A DNA stretch of 54,684 nt from a bacterium HR37. GTDB taxonomy: Bacteria; Desulfobacterota_D; UBA1144; Nemesobacterales; CSP1-2. Of this stretch, positions 34,785 to 43,558 are shown piece after piece. The notes beneath the pieces were generated by a model. It ran no database searches. It worked only from the letters and a program-made list of their open reading frames with translations, and was not told where the DNA came from. Position numbers and translations under genes: made by a program. The DNA lies in contig BEIN01000016.1 in the NCBI GenBank assembly GCA_002898375.1, forward strand, positions 1 to 54,684, read 5' to 3'. The stretch's first letter is position 1. Each line of letters begins with the position of its first letter.

Positions 34785-35829
34785 CTATAACCTCTGAGAT
34801 ATGCACTTCCTTTCCCGTTCTAGCGGATCTCTCAGCTGCCTCCACAACCACAAGGCTCTTGTATCCATCAATAAGATTTGGGCTTACAGGATGTTTCTCT
34901 CTTATGGCCTTTACAAAATGAAAGAGAGCATCCTCATAAGACCTCTCTCTACCCGGAAACAGAACCCTATCCGTTAAAAGGGGGCTTTTTGGTGCTGTCA
35001 TTAGGCCCTTTAGCAGTTTCTTTAGGCGTGTCTGTTTGGGGGTGGAGTCTGTAATCTCCACGTCAAGGGATAAGTAACGGTTTATATACATCTTTCCCCC
35101 TGTTCCAAAAACCTCAAAACTGTCTTCATCAATTGAGTAAAGTGAGAAAAAGGACTGCACCCGTAGTCCATCTTCAAGTGTAAATTCAACCGTTGCTGTA
35201 TCGTCTTCGCTTTTGTATGAGGTTGTATGTGCATTTACCCTTTCTATATTCCTTTCAAAAAGGAAGTAAAGAAGGTCTATGTGGTGTGAAGCAAGGTCTA
35301 GGAGAACACCTCCCCCACTTATTCTTTCCTTTTTCCATTGGGGGAGAGCTCGTGGTAAGGAGGTAAAGGTGGAACGAACACTGAGAATCCTTCCTACTCT
35401 TTCTGAAGCTATATGGTATTTAAGTTTTCTGTACAGCGGATTAAAGCGCAGGTTAAAGCCAATCATACCAACCAAACCGCTGCTCTTCCAGGCAAAAACC
35501 ACATCTTTTGCCTCATATGTATTTAGGGCAATTGGTTTTTCTAGGTACACATGCTTTCGGTGTTTAAAGGCCATTACCGCAGCCTCAGCATGAAGCTCGT
35601 TTGGAAGGCATACCACAACGGCCTCTATCTCTGGCGTTTGAATCAATTCTCTGTAGTCCTCAAAAAAGGTAGTTCCAGATGGTAGTTTCCCTTTTAATCG
35701 TTTTAACACGGAGGGATTTGTGTCTGCAACAGCAACAAGCCTTGCTCCATTTAGTTTTGCTAAGGTATTTATATGATCAAGCTGAGCTATACGCCCACAA
35801 CCAAGAAGTCCTATCTTTACGGGTTCCAT
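34762..35829 (-). CDS. Gfo/Idh/MocA-family NAD(P)-dependent oxidoreductase
   Basis: This 355-residue protein has an N-terminal Rossmann fold with GLLGCGRIAQLDHI (7-20), the family lysine motif YLEKPIAL (95-102) and the substrate-domain segment GGGVLLDLASHHIDLLYFL with the usual His. Members oxidise or reduce a hydroxyl on sugars, often on nucleotide sugars in glycan pathways. It is the only sugar-modifying oxidoreductase of this type in the operon. Confidence 0.87.
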   Translation of the reverse strand: MEPVKIGLLGCGRIAQLDHINTLAKLNGARLVAVADTNPSVLKRLKGKLPSGTTFFEDYRELIQTPEIEAVVVCLPNELHAEAAVMAFKHRKHVYLEKPIALNTYEAKDVVFAWKSSGLVGMIGFNLRFNPLYRKLKYHIASERVGRILSVRSTFTSLPRALPQWKKERISGGGVLLDLASHHIDLLYFLFERNIERVNAHTTSYKSEDDTATVEFTLEDGLRVQSFFSLYSIDEDSFEVFGTGGKMYINRYLSLDVEITDSTPKQTRLKKLLKGLMTAPKSPLLTDRVLFPGRERSYEDALFHFVKAIREKHPVSPNLIDGYKSLVVVEAAERSARTGKEVHISEVIDEDIACK

Positions 35830-35836
35830 ATACAGT

Positions 35837-37177
35837 TTATAACATAAATTCTTCTGGCTTACATAGGGAGATAACGGGTTTGAATTTTGCAGAACCCTCC
35901 CTTCTTATCTCTTCACAGTATTCGCACTCAATGTATGTGTTATTGCCCAAAAGGGCCTTAAGATCATTTATTACATCGTTTACAATCAAATCATAGTTTT
36001 TCCTATCTACAGTTAAGAGCCTTAGCTCAAACCTCCTTGGCTCGTGCTGAATCAGCTGATACTGTAAGACCTCTTTTCTCCCCTTAAAAACATCCCATAT
36101 TGCCCTGGGATGTATAAACTTTCCATCCGGCAGGAAAACAATATCTTCTACACGCCCATCAAGACTCGATAGGAGAGAAAGCGTACGACCGCATTTGCAC
36201 TCTACCAAATTTGAAAGAGATCCCAGATCCCCAAGGCGGTAGTTTATAAGAACCATTCCTCGGTTTACCAGATTGGAGATTACAACCTCTCCTTTCCCGT
36301 TTTTCTTCTTATCCTCGCCAACAATCCTTACATCGCAGAGGTCTTCATGAATGTGGAATCCGGTTCTTTCTTCACAGAAAAAACCTATCTTAAAGGCCTC
36401 GACCGCATTGTATCTGGATAAAACGGGTATGCCCAGGGTTTCTTCTATAAAGCGTCTTCCGTCCTCAGTCATTGAGTCACCACCATATAGCACTGCTTTA
36501 GGTAGATGCACTTTAAGCCCACGCAGGTAGACCAGTTTAAAGAACGTTTCAAGGTAGGAGCCATAACTCATTATAATCTCAGGACAAATCCGGTTAATTT
36601 GCTCAACTATCTTCTCTACGGGGTCTAGAACCGATACAACGTGCCTTTCAGGACGAAATGGTATGTAGGTTAATTGCCTGTACAGGTTCCATACCTTTCT
36701 CATCGTCGAGGTTGAGTAGCTGATGTAGAGCTCCCTGTATCGTCTGCCACAAAGCTTTACAAGAACCTGCCTTTCCCTTTCTCCAAAGGCGATATTGGCA
36801 AGCAGGGATCCTATGTCGTGGTAAACCGTTAGGGGCTTGCCACTTGTTCCGCTTGTAACAAAGGGTATCGGCTTTAGCTTATCCGGGGAATCTGGGGTAA
36901 AGAGATCCGGATTTCTACGCACGGTTTCCCTCTCTATAATGGGAAGGAGTTTAAGATCCTCTTTTGTTTTTATATCCTGTGGTCTTATCCCCAGCTCTTT
37001 AAAAAGCCTTCGGTAGTAGGGAACTCTATAAGCTGCGTATGCTATTGTCTTTCTTAAGTTTTCGTTAGAGAGCTCCGTAATCCTTTCTCTGGATAGATAA
37101 GGGATACGTCTTTGACCCTTAAGGTTGGAAAGAACCACCAGGTTTCCGTATAGCTTTTGTAGGGTATCTTTAACCAA
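35837..37177 (-). CDS. PaaK/CapK-type adenylate-forming enzyme
   Basis: This 446-residue protein belongs to the phenylacetate-CoA ligase-like group. It has the ATP loop TSGTSGKP (108-115), YGGDSMTEDGRRFIEETLG, and SRYNAVEAFKIGFFCEE with the usual acidic residue. The ending region MVLINYRLGDLGSL and GRVEDIVFLPDG match the C-terminal half. CapK-like members occur in capsule and exopolysaccharide clusters and are thought to activate an acid for transfer. The substrate here may be the product of the upstream small-molecule genes, which is inference. It overlaps the dehydrogenase gene ahead by 8 bp. Confidence 0.85.
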   Translation of the reverse strand: MVKDTLQKLYGNLVVLSNLKGQRRIPYLSRERITELSNENLRKTIAYAAYRVPYYRRLFKELGIRPQDIKTKEDLKLLPIIERETVRRNPDLFTPDSPDKLKPIPFVTSGTSGKPLTVYHDIGSLLANIAFGERERQVLVKLCGRRYRELYISYSTSTMRKVWNLYRQLTYIPFRPERHVVSVLDPVEKIVEQINRICPEIIMSYGSYLETFFKLVYLRGLKVHLPKAVLYGGDSMTEDGRRFIEETLGIPVLSRYNAVEAFKIGFFCEERTGFHIHEDLCDVRIVGEDKKKNGKGEVVISNLVNRGMVLINYRLGDLGSLSNLVECKCGRTLSLLSSLDGRVEDIVFLPDGKFIHPRAIWDVFKGRKEVLQYQLIQHEPRRFELRLLTVDRKNYDLIVNDVINDLKALLGNNTYIECEYCEEIRREGSAKFKPVISLCKPEEFML

Positions 37178-38423
37178 TCTTAATTTCCCCGTACCAGAGA
37201 TCTTCGGGACTTACAATTGAGCTTTCAAAGTACCCCAGAGACAACCTGGCTACAATACTACCGGGTATCCATCCACGGCGGTATAGCTCAAGCCCTGCTT
37301 CAAAGAGTCTTTTATATAATAACCTGGAGTTATTTACCTGCTTCCTTATCCTTTCGAGGTTCTTTAGTGTAAGGTGTAGTGCAATATCTCTAGGCAAGAG
37401 ATTTTCTTCCCTTGCCCTCTTAAGCAACCATAGTATACGTATCCCGATCTGTTTCTCTATAAAATCTGAAATCGTTTTCCTGTCAACAGAGGCAAACTCC
37501 ATTGTGCCACCAAGAGCCCCTCCGCAGTTTGTTACAAAGTCTGGCAAGCACAGTATGCCTTTTCTAAAGAGTAGCTCATCAGCTTCGTATGTAACCGGAT
37601 TGTTTGCTCCTGAACAGATAAACTTTGCCATTATTTTGTCAGCGTTATCCACACGTATTGTGTTATGTCTGGCACAGGGACACAGTATGTCAACTGGAAG
37701 CTCAAGCAACTCTGAGTTTTTAATCTGCTCTGCATCCTTATAAAGGGTTACCATATGGCTTCCTGCTTCCCTTGAAAGGGTTTTTAAACGTTTTATATCA
37801 AGCCCCTTTGGGTTAAATATTGCCCCTTTAGATGTCGATACAGCAACTATACGTGTATTTGCTCTGGCAAAGAGGTTTGCCAGCTCACCTCCTACTTTCC
37901 CAAAGCCTTCAATTGCTACTGAACAGTTTGATAGCTCTAGGTTCAGGAAGTCCGCTGTGGTTTTAGCTGCCGCAAATACCGAAAGTGCGGTGTAGTAGCC
38001 AGAGGGGATATCAAGGAGTTCCCGGTGTTTTACCGGAGCTCCAATTGATTTAAGCATGAACCTTATATCGTCGTTACTTGTGCCCATATCCGGAGCAGGA
38101 AAGTAAACCCCATTAAGGATTAAGGGTGCAATTGCCCTTCCAAACTCTTTAAGACGCTCTTTTCTTGCTTCTTGAGGGGCCTCAGGCTCGTACCTTATTC
38201 CTGCCTTTGCTCCTCCATGCGGTAAGCCAAGGAATCCATACTTTAGGGTCATTGAGCGTGCAAGAGAGCTAATCTCCTCTACATCAACGTCTGGTTGCAT
38301 ACGTAATCCCCCATGCGAGCGTCCACCAAAGGGTGAATCAATTGCAACGTATCCCAGTGTATCTGTTTCCTTCTTAACGGTTATTAGCATCTGTGGTATG
38401 TTTATTTCGTAATTAAACATCAT
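37170..38423 (-). CDS. Glu/Leu/Phe/Val dehydrogenase-family protein
   Basis: This 417-residue protein resembles amino-acid dehydrogenases that aminate 2-oxo acids with ammonia and NAD(P)H. The active-site pattern SHGGLRMQPDVDVEEISSLA, MTLKYGFLGLPHGGAKAGI (Lys61 and Lys73) and PAPDMGTS (Asp112) is kept, and VAIEGFGKVGGELANLF is the Rossmann loop. The usual GGGKGGI reads GGAKAGI. It lies between a methyltransferase gene and a ligase gene with overlaps on both sides, so it probably acts on a special 2-oxo acid rather than on glutamate. The exact substrate is unknown. Confidence 0.85.
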   Translation of the reverse strand: MMFNYEINIPQMLITVKKETDTLGYVAIDSPFGGRSHGGLRMQPDVDVEEISSLARSMTLKYGFLGLPHGGAKAGIRYEPEAPQEARKERLKEFGRAIAPLILNGVYFPAPDMGTSNDDIRFMLKSIGAPVKHRELLDIPSGYYTALSVFAAAKTTADFLNLELSNCSVAIEGFGKVGGELANLFARANTRIVAVSTSKGAIFNPKGLDIKRLKTLSREAGSHMVTLYKDAEQIKNSELLELPVDILCPCARHNTIRVDNADKIMAKFICSGANNPVTYEADELLFRKGILCLPDFVTNCGGALGGTMEFASVDRKTISDFIEKQIGIRILWLLKRAREENLLPRDIALHLTLKNLERIRKQVNNSRLLYKRLFEAGLELYRRGWIPGSIVARLSLGYFESSIVSPEDLWYGEIKIG

Positions 38424-39268
38424 TGTTTTATAGCTTTAATACCTGTAAAGTAACCTGTAAGCAACCCTGTAGGCAAGCTTGAGAGCCTCTCAAATGATAT
38501 TAAAAACTCTATAAGCCTCTGTTGTGTTCCCTCGGATATCTTTTTTGAAACTGCTTCAACCAACCTGATAAGGATCCTTGGAAAGTGCATAATGGTTTTT
38601 ACCTCAACCACTTTAAATCCCAGTTCCTCAAGGAGTTGTCTGAAGCGGCGGGCACTTAGGGTAGCTCCAACACGGTATGGAACGAGTCCGGTGGAGTGCA
38701 AAAACCAAAAGGGCAGTATGTTTCTTATTGTGATTACAGGGTTTAGGGGATTATCAAGGGTTATAAGCAGTAGCCCTCCTTTTTTAAGCACCCTGTAGAG
38801 CTCTCTTAGGCTGATAACTATGTCTTCAACAGTGTCAAAGTGGTCAAGTGTTGAGTTGGAAACTACAACATCAAAAGAGCCATCAAGGAAGGGAATCTTT
38901 CTTACATCGCCTACAACTACGTTTATATCCGGATGGTTTAGCTTTGCTCTCCCAGCGGTAACGGAGGATACATCCATACCAAAAACGCTTTCAGCACTTT
39001 CCCTCAAAAGTGGGTATAGCCCTTTACCAAGTGATTCATCAAAGAGGTCAGTTTTAAGGACTCTTAGAGCTGTTTTACCCGCTGGTAGCCATCTGGAAAA
39101 AGCCAGGTTGTTTACAGCATCGCTGTAGCTTCGCCAAAAGGTCTTTGGTTTGGTTTCTTTTAAGCTTTTTGCAACTGCATCCCAGTAAGAGGGGTTCATC
39201 TGTTTAAACAGGGCTTGCATCTTGTGTATAGGTGGGCCTAGCTTAATCCTGTCTTGCAAACAATCCAA
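38420..39268 (-). CDS. SAM-dependent methyltransferase (class I)
   Basis: This 282-residue protein has the class I features VFGMDVSSVTAG, VVVGDVRKIPFLDGSFDVVVSNSTLDHF and LRELYRVLKKGGLLLITLDNP. The first glycine-rich motif is degenerate, reading TDLFDESLGKG. The target could be a sugar or the acid made by this operon. It overlaps the radical SAM gene by 26 bp and the dehydrogenase gene by 4 bp. Confidence 0.82.
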   Translation of the reverse strand: MDCLQDRIKLGPPIHKMQALFKQMNPSYWDAVAKSLKETKPKTFWRSYSDAVNNLAFSRWLPAGKTALRVLKTDLFDESLGKGLYPLLRESAESVFGMDVSSVTAGRAKLNHPDINVVVGDVRKIPFLDGSFDVVVSNSTLDHFDTVEDIVISLRELYRVLKKGGLLLITLDNPLNPVITIRNILPFWFLHSTGLVPYRVGATLSARRFRQLLEELGFKVVEVKTIMHFPRILIRLVEAVSKKISEGTQQRLIEFLISFERLSSLPTGLLTGYFTGIKAIKQ

Positions 39269-40823
39269 GTGCCTTTGCTATTTTGGTCTCTATTGGAAAA
39301 CGTACGTTCATGTGTTTTATTCTGTATCTGGCTATTGGGTAGTAGAGCTTTCCTAGTGCAGCTACTATGGGGTTTGTTTTCTTATAGGGGCTTACAAAGT
39401 GCCCTTTGCCTAAAAACATAAGCGGAAAATCAAGGCCTTCTACCAGCCTCTTTGTCTCTGGAGGAATCCAAGGGGCATCTCTGGCAACGTGTCGGAAGTT
39501 AAAGCTTGCCCAATCCTCAAGCCTTTCGGGTTCTTTTAGCCCGTGCTGTAGGGCAACGTTATAGAGTTCTGTTCCCGGATAGGGGGTGTATATGTTAAAC
39601 CTTGCCACAGCCTTTGGGTTTTCATCCACCAGGCGTTCGGCCAGGCGGATGCTTTGAGCAAGCTCATCTGGGGTTTCAGTGGGAAGGCCCATCATAAACA
39701 GGTACCAAGGTACAATGGGGTAGGGAATCAGCTTCCGGCTGGCTTCAATCACCTCTTCTATGTAGATGTCCTTGTTTATTAGGTCCAGTATACGTTGTGA
39801 GCCTGATTCTATACCTATCGTAAGGCGTTTAACCCCGGCCCTGACCATGAGATCTAGAAAATCCCTGTCCATTTTGCATATGGTATCGGCACGTATTTGA
39901 AGTTTACCGATTGTGATGTTTAAATTGGCACGGACGATCTCTTCCAGGATACCGTATGCACGTTTCATATCTATGAAGAAGTGATCATCCGTAAAGTTAA
40001 AACCCCGTATGTTGTAGTCGCGAATGATCCTCTTTAAGTGCTCTACTACGGTTTTTGGTTTCATTGCCCTCCATTTTCTCTTGTGAAGAACTGGGTCCCA
40101 GCAGAAACTGCATCGGAATGTACAGCCACGGCTAGAGTTAAAGCTAAAGGTATCCTCTCCAAAGAGCCTTCGTCTGTAGTGGTTCATGTTAACCAGATGA
40201 TAGGAAAGAGGAGGCTGTTCATCAAGGTTTACAAATGGACGTTCTCCGGTCCATCTTATTACGTAGTTATTTCTGGAGGTTACACTAACTGGCTCCTTCG
40301 CTTCATAGGTTCCAAGAACACGAAGCTCTTTTTTATTTTGCTGTATTTCTTTTAAATCCAAAGAGGGTTTGTACTCTTTGTAGCATATCCCTTTTACGTT
40401 CTTAAGGGGGGATTTTGATTCGATTGCTTTAACAAGCTCTTTAAAGGTTTCCTCTCCTTCCCCCACCACAACTATATCCACATAAGGGTTTTCCAGTGTT
40501 TGCTGGGGTAGAAGGCTTGCATGAATCCCACCCCACACTATTGGAACATCCGGGTGGTGCTCTCTAAAGAGTTTGGATGCTTCCAGGGCACGGAGTATCT
40601 GTGGACCCGTCATGGAGGTTACACCAAAGCATATCGGCTTGTACCTTAGTGCCTCTTTAAACTCCCTTTCCCACTGGGGATTTGCAAACTGGTCTATTAT
40701 CTTTACCTTGTATCCCTCTAAATCCAGGGGTGTAGCTGGACAGAGAAGGCTAAGCGGAACTTCAACCCTTCTTTGTGCCTGCCATCCTCTTCTGGGAGCG
40801 GGATTAAACAACAAAACATCCAT
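39243..40823 (-). CDS. B12-binding-domain radical SAM enzyme
   Basis: This 526-residue enzyme has an N-terminal cobalamin-binding-type domain (about 1-140, with VWGGIHASLLPQQTL and VVVGEGEETFKEL) and a radical SAM core. The [4Fe-4S] motif CTFRCSFC gives Cys234, Cys238 and Cys241. Members methylate unreactive carbons, rearrange skeletons or form C-C bonds in natural product and lipid pathways. FTDDHFFIDMKRAYGI and RLTIGIESGSQRIL are typical of this class. Placement directly after the condensing enzyme suggests it modifies that product. The reaction is unknown. Confidence 0.87.
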   Translation of the reverse strand: MDVLLFNPAPRRGWQAQRRVEVPLSLLCPATPLDLEGYKVKIIDQFANPQWEREFKEALRYKPICFGVTSMTGPQILRALEASKLFREHHPDVPIVWGGIHASLLPQQTLENPYVDIVVVGEGEETFKELVKAIESKSPLKNVKGICYKEYKPSLDLKEIQQNKKELRVLGTYEAKEPVSVTSRNNYVIRWTGERPFVNLDEQPPLSYHLVNMNHYRRRLFGEDTFSFNSSRGCTFRCSFCWDPVLHKRKWRAMKPKTVVEHLKRIIRDYNIRGFNFTDDHFFIDMKRAYGILEEIVRANLNITIGKLQIRADTICKMDRDFLDLMVRAGVKRLTIGIESGSQRILDLINKDIYIEEVIEASRKLIPYPIVPWYLFMMGLPTETPDELAQSIRLAERLVDENPKAVARFNIYTPYPGTELYNVALQHGLKEPERLEDWASFNFRHVARDAPWIPPETKRLVEGLDFPLMFLGKGHFVSPYKKTNPIVAALGKLYYPIARYRIKHMNVRFPIETKIAKALGLFARQD

Positions 40824-40840
40824 AAGAGCCTCCTTGTTGC

Positions 40841-41785
40841 TCAGGTGTTACTTACCTCTCTAAAAGAAGCAATCAACCCCGGGTCAAAGGCTTCAAAAAG
40901 CTCAAGCTTTTCCAGATGACCTGGGGACTTATGGGAGAAGACAAAATCACCTATAACGGGAGCCAGTTTGTATACGGTGATACCGCTTTCTTCCTCAACT
41001 GTTTTTGATAACTCCTTTAGTTTTTCCAGTTTGATTCCCGTGCTAAATCCCTTTAGATAGAGGTTTAAAGCGACCTGTTCGAGGGAAGCGTTTCCTGCCC
41101 TATCACCCAAACCGTTTACAGTTACATCAAGCCCATCTGCTCCGGAGTAGACTGCAGCCAGTGAGTTTGCGGTTGCAAGACCCAGATCATTGTGTGCATG
41201 GAAGAATAGTTTAATGTGACCTAGCTCGTCTTTTATGTGCTTAATGAGGCTATAAACTGTAAAGGGATCTGAGGTTCCGTTGGTATCGTATATGGTTACC
41301 CTGCTTGCACCGTTTTTCACTGCCTCCTTTGCTATCTCTAAGAGAAAGGAAGGCTCTGTTTGTGTGGAGTTTGGAAAGCCCACCCCAATATCATGGTTGT
41401 AGCTTAGTGCGTATTTTAGTGCCTCTACAAGAAGCCTGATCTTGGTCTTCTTATCATAGGGCTTTCTCTTTAGAGAAACTGGCATAAGAAGATCAAACCT
41501 ATCAAGATACCTGCTTGCTTCCTCTATCTCCTCCTTACAGGTAGGGTTTTGAGAGTATATAAGACCTGAGGTTTTTAATCCAAGATTGTACTGTGTTTTA
41601 AGCACCTTTACGAACTCAAGGTCTTTTAAAACCCTGCTTGGGGCAACCACTTCGGCCTCTGAAACACCAGCACTGTCAAGAGATGTTGCTATCCTTAGCC
41701 TTTGCTGAATCGAGAAGTCCACACCCGGGACATCCATTCCCTCACGAAGTGTTGAATCTCTTATCGTTACGTTTCTGCCACTCAT
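40841..41785 (-). CDS. Short isopropylmalate/homocitrate-synthase-like condensing enzyme (DRE-TIM)
   Basis: This 314-residue DRE-TIM metallolyase has RDSTLREG (9-16, with metal Asp10), HAHNDLG (196-202, with metal His196 and His198) and TVNGLGDRAGNASLEQV (222-238). The last motif is diagnostic of the isopropylmalate/citramalate/homocitrate synthase branch rather than HMG-CoA lyase. These enzymes condense acetyl-CoA or a similar acyl-CoA with a 2-oxo acid. It is shorter than NifV/AksA types and has no C-terminal regulatory domain. It overlaps the PLP enzyme gene by 4 bp. Its role in leucine synthesis is unlikely, given the neighbours. Confidence 0.85.
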   Translation of the reverse strand: MSGRNVTIRDSTLREGMDVPGVDFSIQQRLRIATSLDSAGVSEAEVVAPSRVLKDLEFVKVLKTQYNLGLKTSGLIYSQNPTCKEEIEEASRYLDRFDLLMPVSLKRKPYDKKTKIRLLVEALKYALSYNHDIGVGFPNSTQTEPSFLLEIAKEAVKNGASRVTIYDTNGTSDPFTVYSLIKHIKDELGHIKLFFHAHNDLGLATANSLAAVYSGADGLDVTVNGLGDRAGNASLEQVALNLYLKGFSTGIKLEKLKELSKTVEEESGITVYKLAPVIGDFVFSHKSPGHLEKLELFEAFDPGLIASFREVSNT

Positions 41786-42996
41786 AGCTTACCTGCTCTT
41801 TGCCTTATCTCCTTGCTTATGGTGTATACATCAGATAGATTAGATACCCTAAATTCAGCCTCTGCCTTTCCATCTGCCTCACTTATACCGCTTGTTAAGC
41901 AGCAAAGTACCCTGCTACCTTTCTCTATTGTACTCCTATCTATTTCTTTTAGGACACCTGCCAGAGCTATCAAACCCGTTTTCTCTATCACCTCGTTGTT
42001 CCTTATGGTTATATCTATACCATTCTCAGAAAACAACTCTAGTATACCCTTTCCTTCAAAGTTTTTCTCAAGGAGTTCTTTAAACTCAAGGTGGTTTACT
42101 GTGGTTATATCTCCTCCTGTTCTTACCAGTATGGTCTCAAGTTCATTGTACGTTCCATAGGTATAGGGCTTAACATCATACATTATATCTGTAAGCAGTT
42201 CTCCACTTTCAGGTGGGCTTTCCTCAAGAGATACCCCTTTGTTTTTCCATGCTCTATACATCGGGCAGTTGTTTTCCTGTTGGACTCCAAGAAACCTCGG
42301 TATCTTTTTGATCCCCTTACCCAAATTTAACAGAACCCTGTATATACCAATTGGGCCAAAGGCTGCACTTATTGTCTGCGTTATCCAGTCAAATCCTTTG
42401 TTCTCCATCAAGTATTCAAGTATAAATAGACCTCTGAACATGGATGCCTCGTAACGCCAGCTAATCTCAGGTATGTGCCTAAATCCGTTTATCTTGGCAA
42501 ACAAAAGGGCTGCTCCTTTTACAATTTCGGCCTTTTCCACCTTTATAAGGTGTGCTCTTTGGGATTCGAATACCTTGCTTTTTAAAAGGTTTATATTTCT
42601 CTCAGGAATGAAGAAAAAGGTTTCAATCCCTGCCTTCTGTCCGTATTCCGTTAGGGCTGTACCTGTGTTTCCACCTGACTCAAACACCACCTCCCTAGAG
42701 CCTTCTGCTAGGCATTTTGCTATGCTAACACATCCATCTATTGATTTTAGAGTCTTTGTATGCATTAGGGAAGTTTCATCAAGTATATATATATCCACTC
42801 CTTTGTAGTTAAGAATGTAGAATATCCTTGCTCCTTCTCTTATACTGGTTTGCTTTAAGTACTCCCTGTACTCCTCTTTACCGTAATAAACAGATTTTAA
42901 AATGTTTCTGTATCTGAGAACTATGCTTGACTCGGGAGCGTAGCTGGTATCTATGAACCTGTAAAGATCTTTGCCGGTTATCTCAAAACTTTTCAT
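41782..42996 (-). CDS. PLP fold-type II enzyme (threonine/cysteine synthase-like)
   Basis: This 404-residue protein has the tryptophan-synthase-beta fold. The PLP lysine is probably Lys84 in HTKTLKSIDG. SGGNTGTA (107-114) binds the substrate carboxylate, and SAAFGPIGIYRVL is a glycine-poor version of the phosphate loop. Such enzymes perform beta-elimination or replacement on amino acids. The N-terminal 60 residues have no close counterpart that I recognise. It overlaps the condensing-enzyme gene by 4 bp and the nitroreductase gene by 14 bp. I cannot name the reaction. Confidence 0.78.
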   Translation of the reverse strand: MKSFEITGKDLYRFIDTSYAPESSIVLRYRNILKSVYYGKEEYREYLKQTSIREGARIFYILNYKGVDIYILDETSLMHTKTLKSIDGCVSIAKCLAEGSREVVFESGGNTGTALTEYGQKAGIETFFFIPERNINLLKSKVFESQRAHLIKVEKAEIVKGAALLFAKINGFRHIPEISWRYEASMFRGLFILEYLMENKGFDWITQTISAAFGPIGIYRVLLNLGKGIKKIPRFLGVQQENNCPMYRAWKNKGVSLEESPPESGELLTDIMYDVKPYTYGTYNELETILVRTGGDITTVNHLEFKELLEKNFEGKGILELFSENGIDITIRNNEVIEKTGLIALAGVLKEIDRSTIEKGSRVLCCLTSGISEADGKAEAEFRVSNLSDVYTISKEIRQRAGKL

Positions 42997-43525
42997 AATG
43001 TACTATCTCTTCTTGTGGTTTTAGCTTTTTTTCATCCGGGATTTCATCCGGATAGCCAAGCGGGATTATGGTAACCGGCTTGTAGTCTCCAGGTATGGAG
43101 AGGATCCCTTTTATCTCTTCCTCTAGTTCGGGTTTTTCCCTATTGTATGCAGATAGGTAGACGCTTCCTAGACCCCTGCTGTATGCGGCAAGCATTATCG
43201 TGGCTGCTGCCAGAACCCCGTTTTCAATCTCTCTCCCGTATGATTTCTCGATGTTAACGCAGACCACTATAAGTACTGGGGCGTCTTCTATAAAATCGGC
43301 CCTGTAGGCCCTTTTCTCAGGGGGGCAGTGCCTGTTTTTTACCTCTGCTATTAGCTTTTTGGTTACATTATCCCGAACAACTATAAAATGCCAGGGTTGC
43401 CCGTTCATTGAGGAAGGGGTGTACCTGGCAAGATCAAGTATCTGGCCAATAGCTGAGTCCGGCACATCTGTTGCCTTGTACTTTCTGATGGACCTTCTTC
43501 CTTTAATTGCATTATCCAGATTCAC
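42983..43525 (-). CDS. Nitroreductase-family flavoprotein
   Basis: This 180-residue FMN protein has the family start IKGRRSIRKYKATDVPDSAI, the flavin contacts SSMNGQPWHFIVV, and GLGSVYLSAY near the C-terminus, with PLGYPDE. Members reduce quinones, nitro groups or double bonds, or act as oxidases/dehydrogenases in peptide and natural product pathways. Within this operon it may oxidise or reduce the small-molecule intermediate. Confidence 0.88.
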   Translation of the reverse strand: MNLDNAIKGRRSIRKYKATDVPDSAIGQILDLARYTPSSMNGQPWHFIVVRDNVTKKLIAEVKNRHCPPEKRAYRADFIEDAPVLIVVCVNIEKSYGREIENGVLAAATIMLAAYSRGLGSVYLSAYNREKPELEEEIKGILSIPGDYKPVTIIPLGYPDEIPDEKKLKPQEEIVHYEKF

Positions 43526-43558
43526 ATATACTAATTTACTATAATTCTCTAAAATTTG

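Noticed and set aside
40841-41785. HMG-CoA lyase as identity of the DRE-TIM protein
   Set aside because: The TVNGLGDRAGNASLEQV segment is that of isopropylmalate/homocitrate synthases; HMG-CoA lyase has a different glycine-rich loop with a catalytic Cys.
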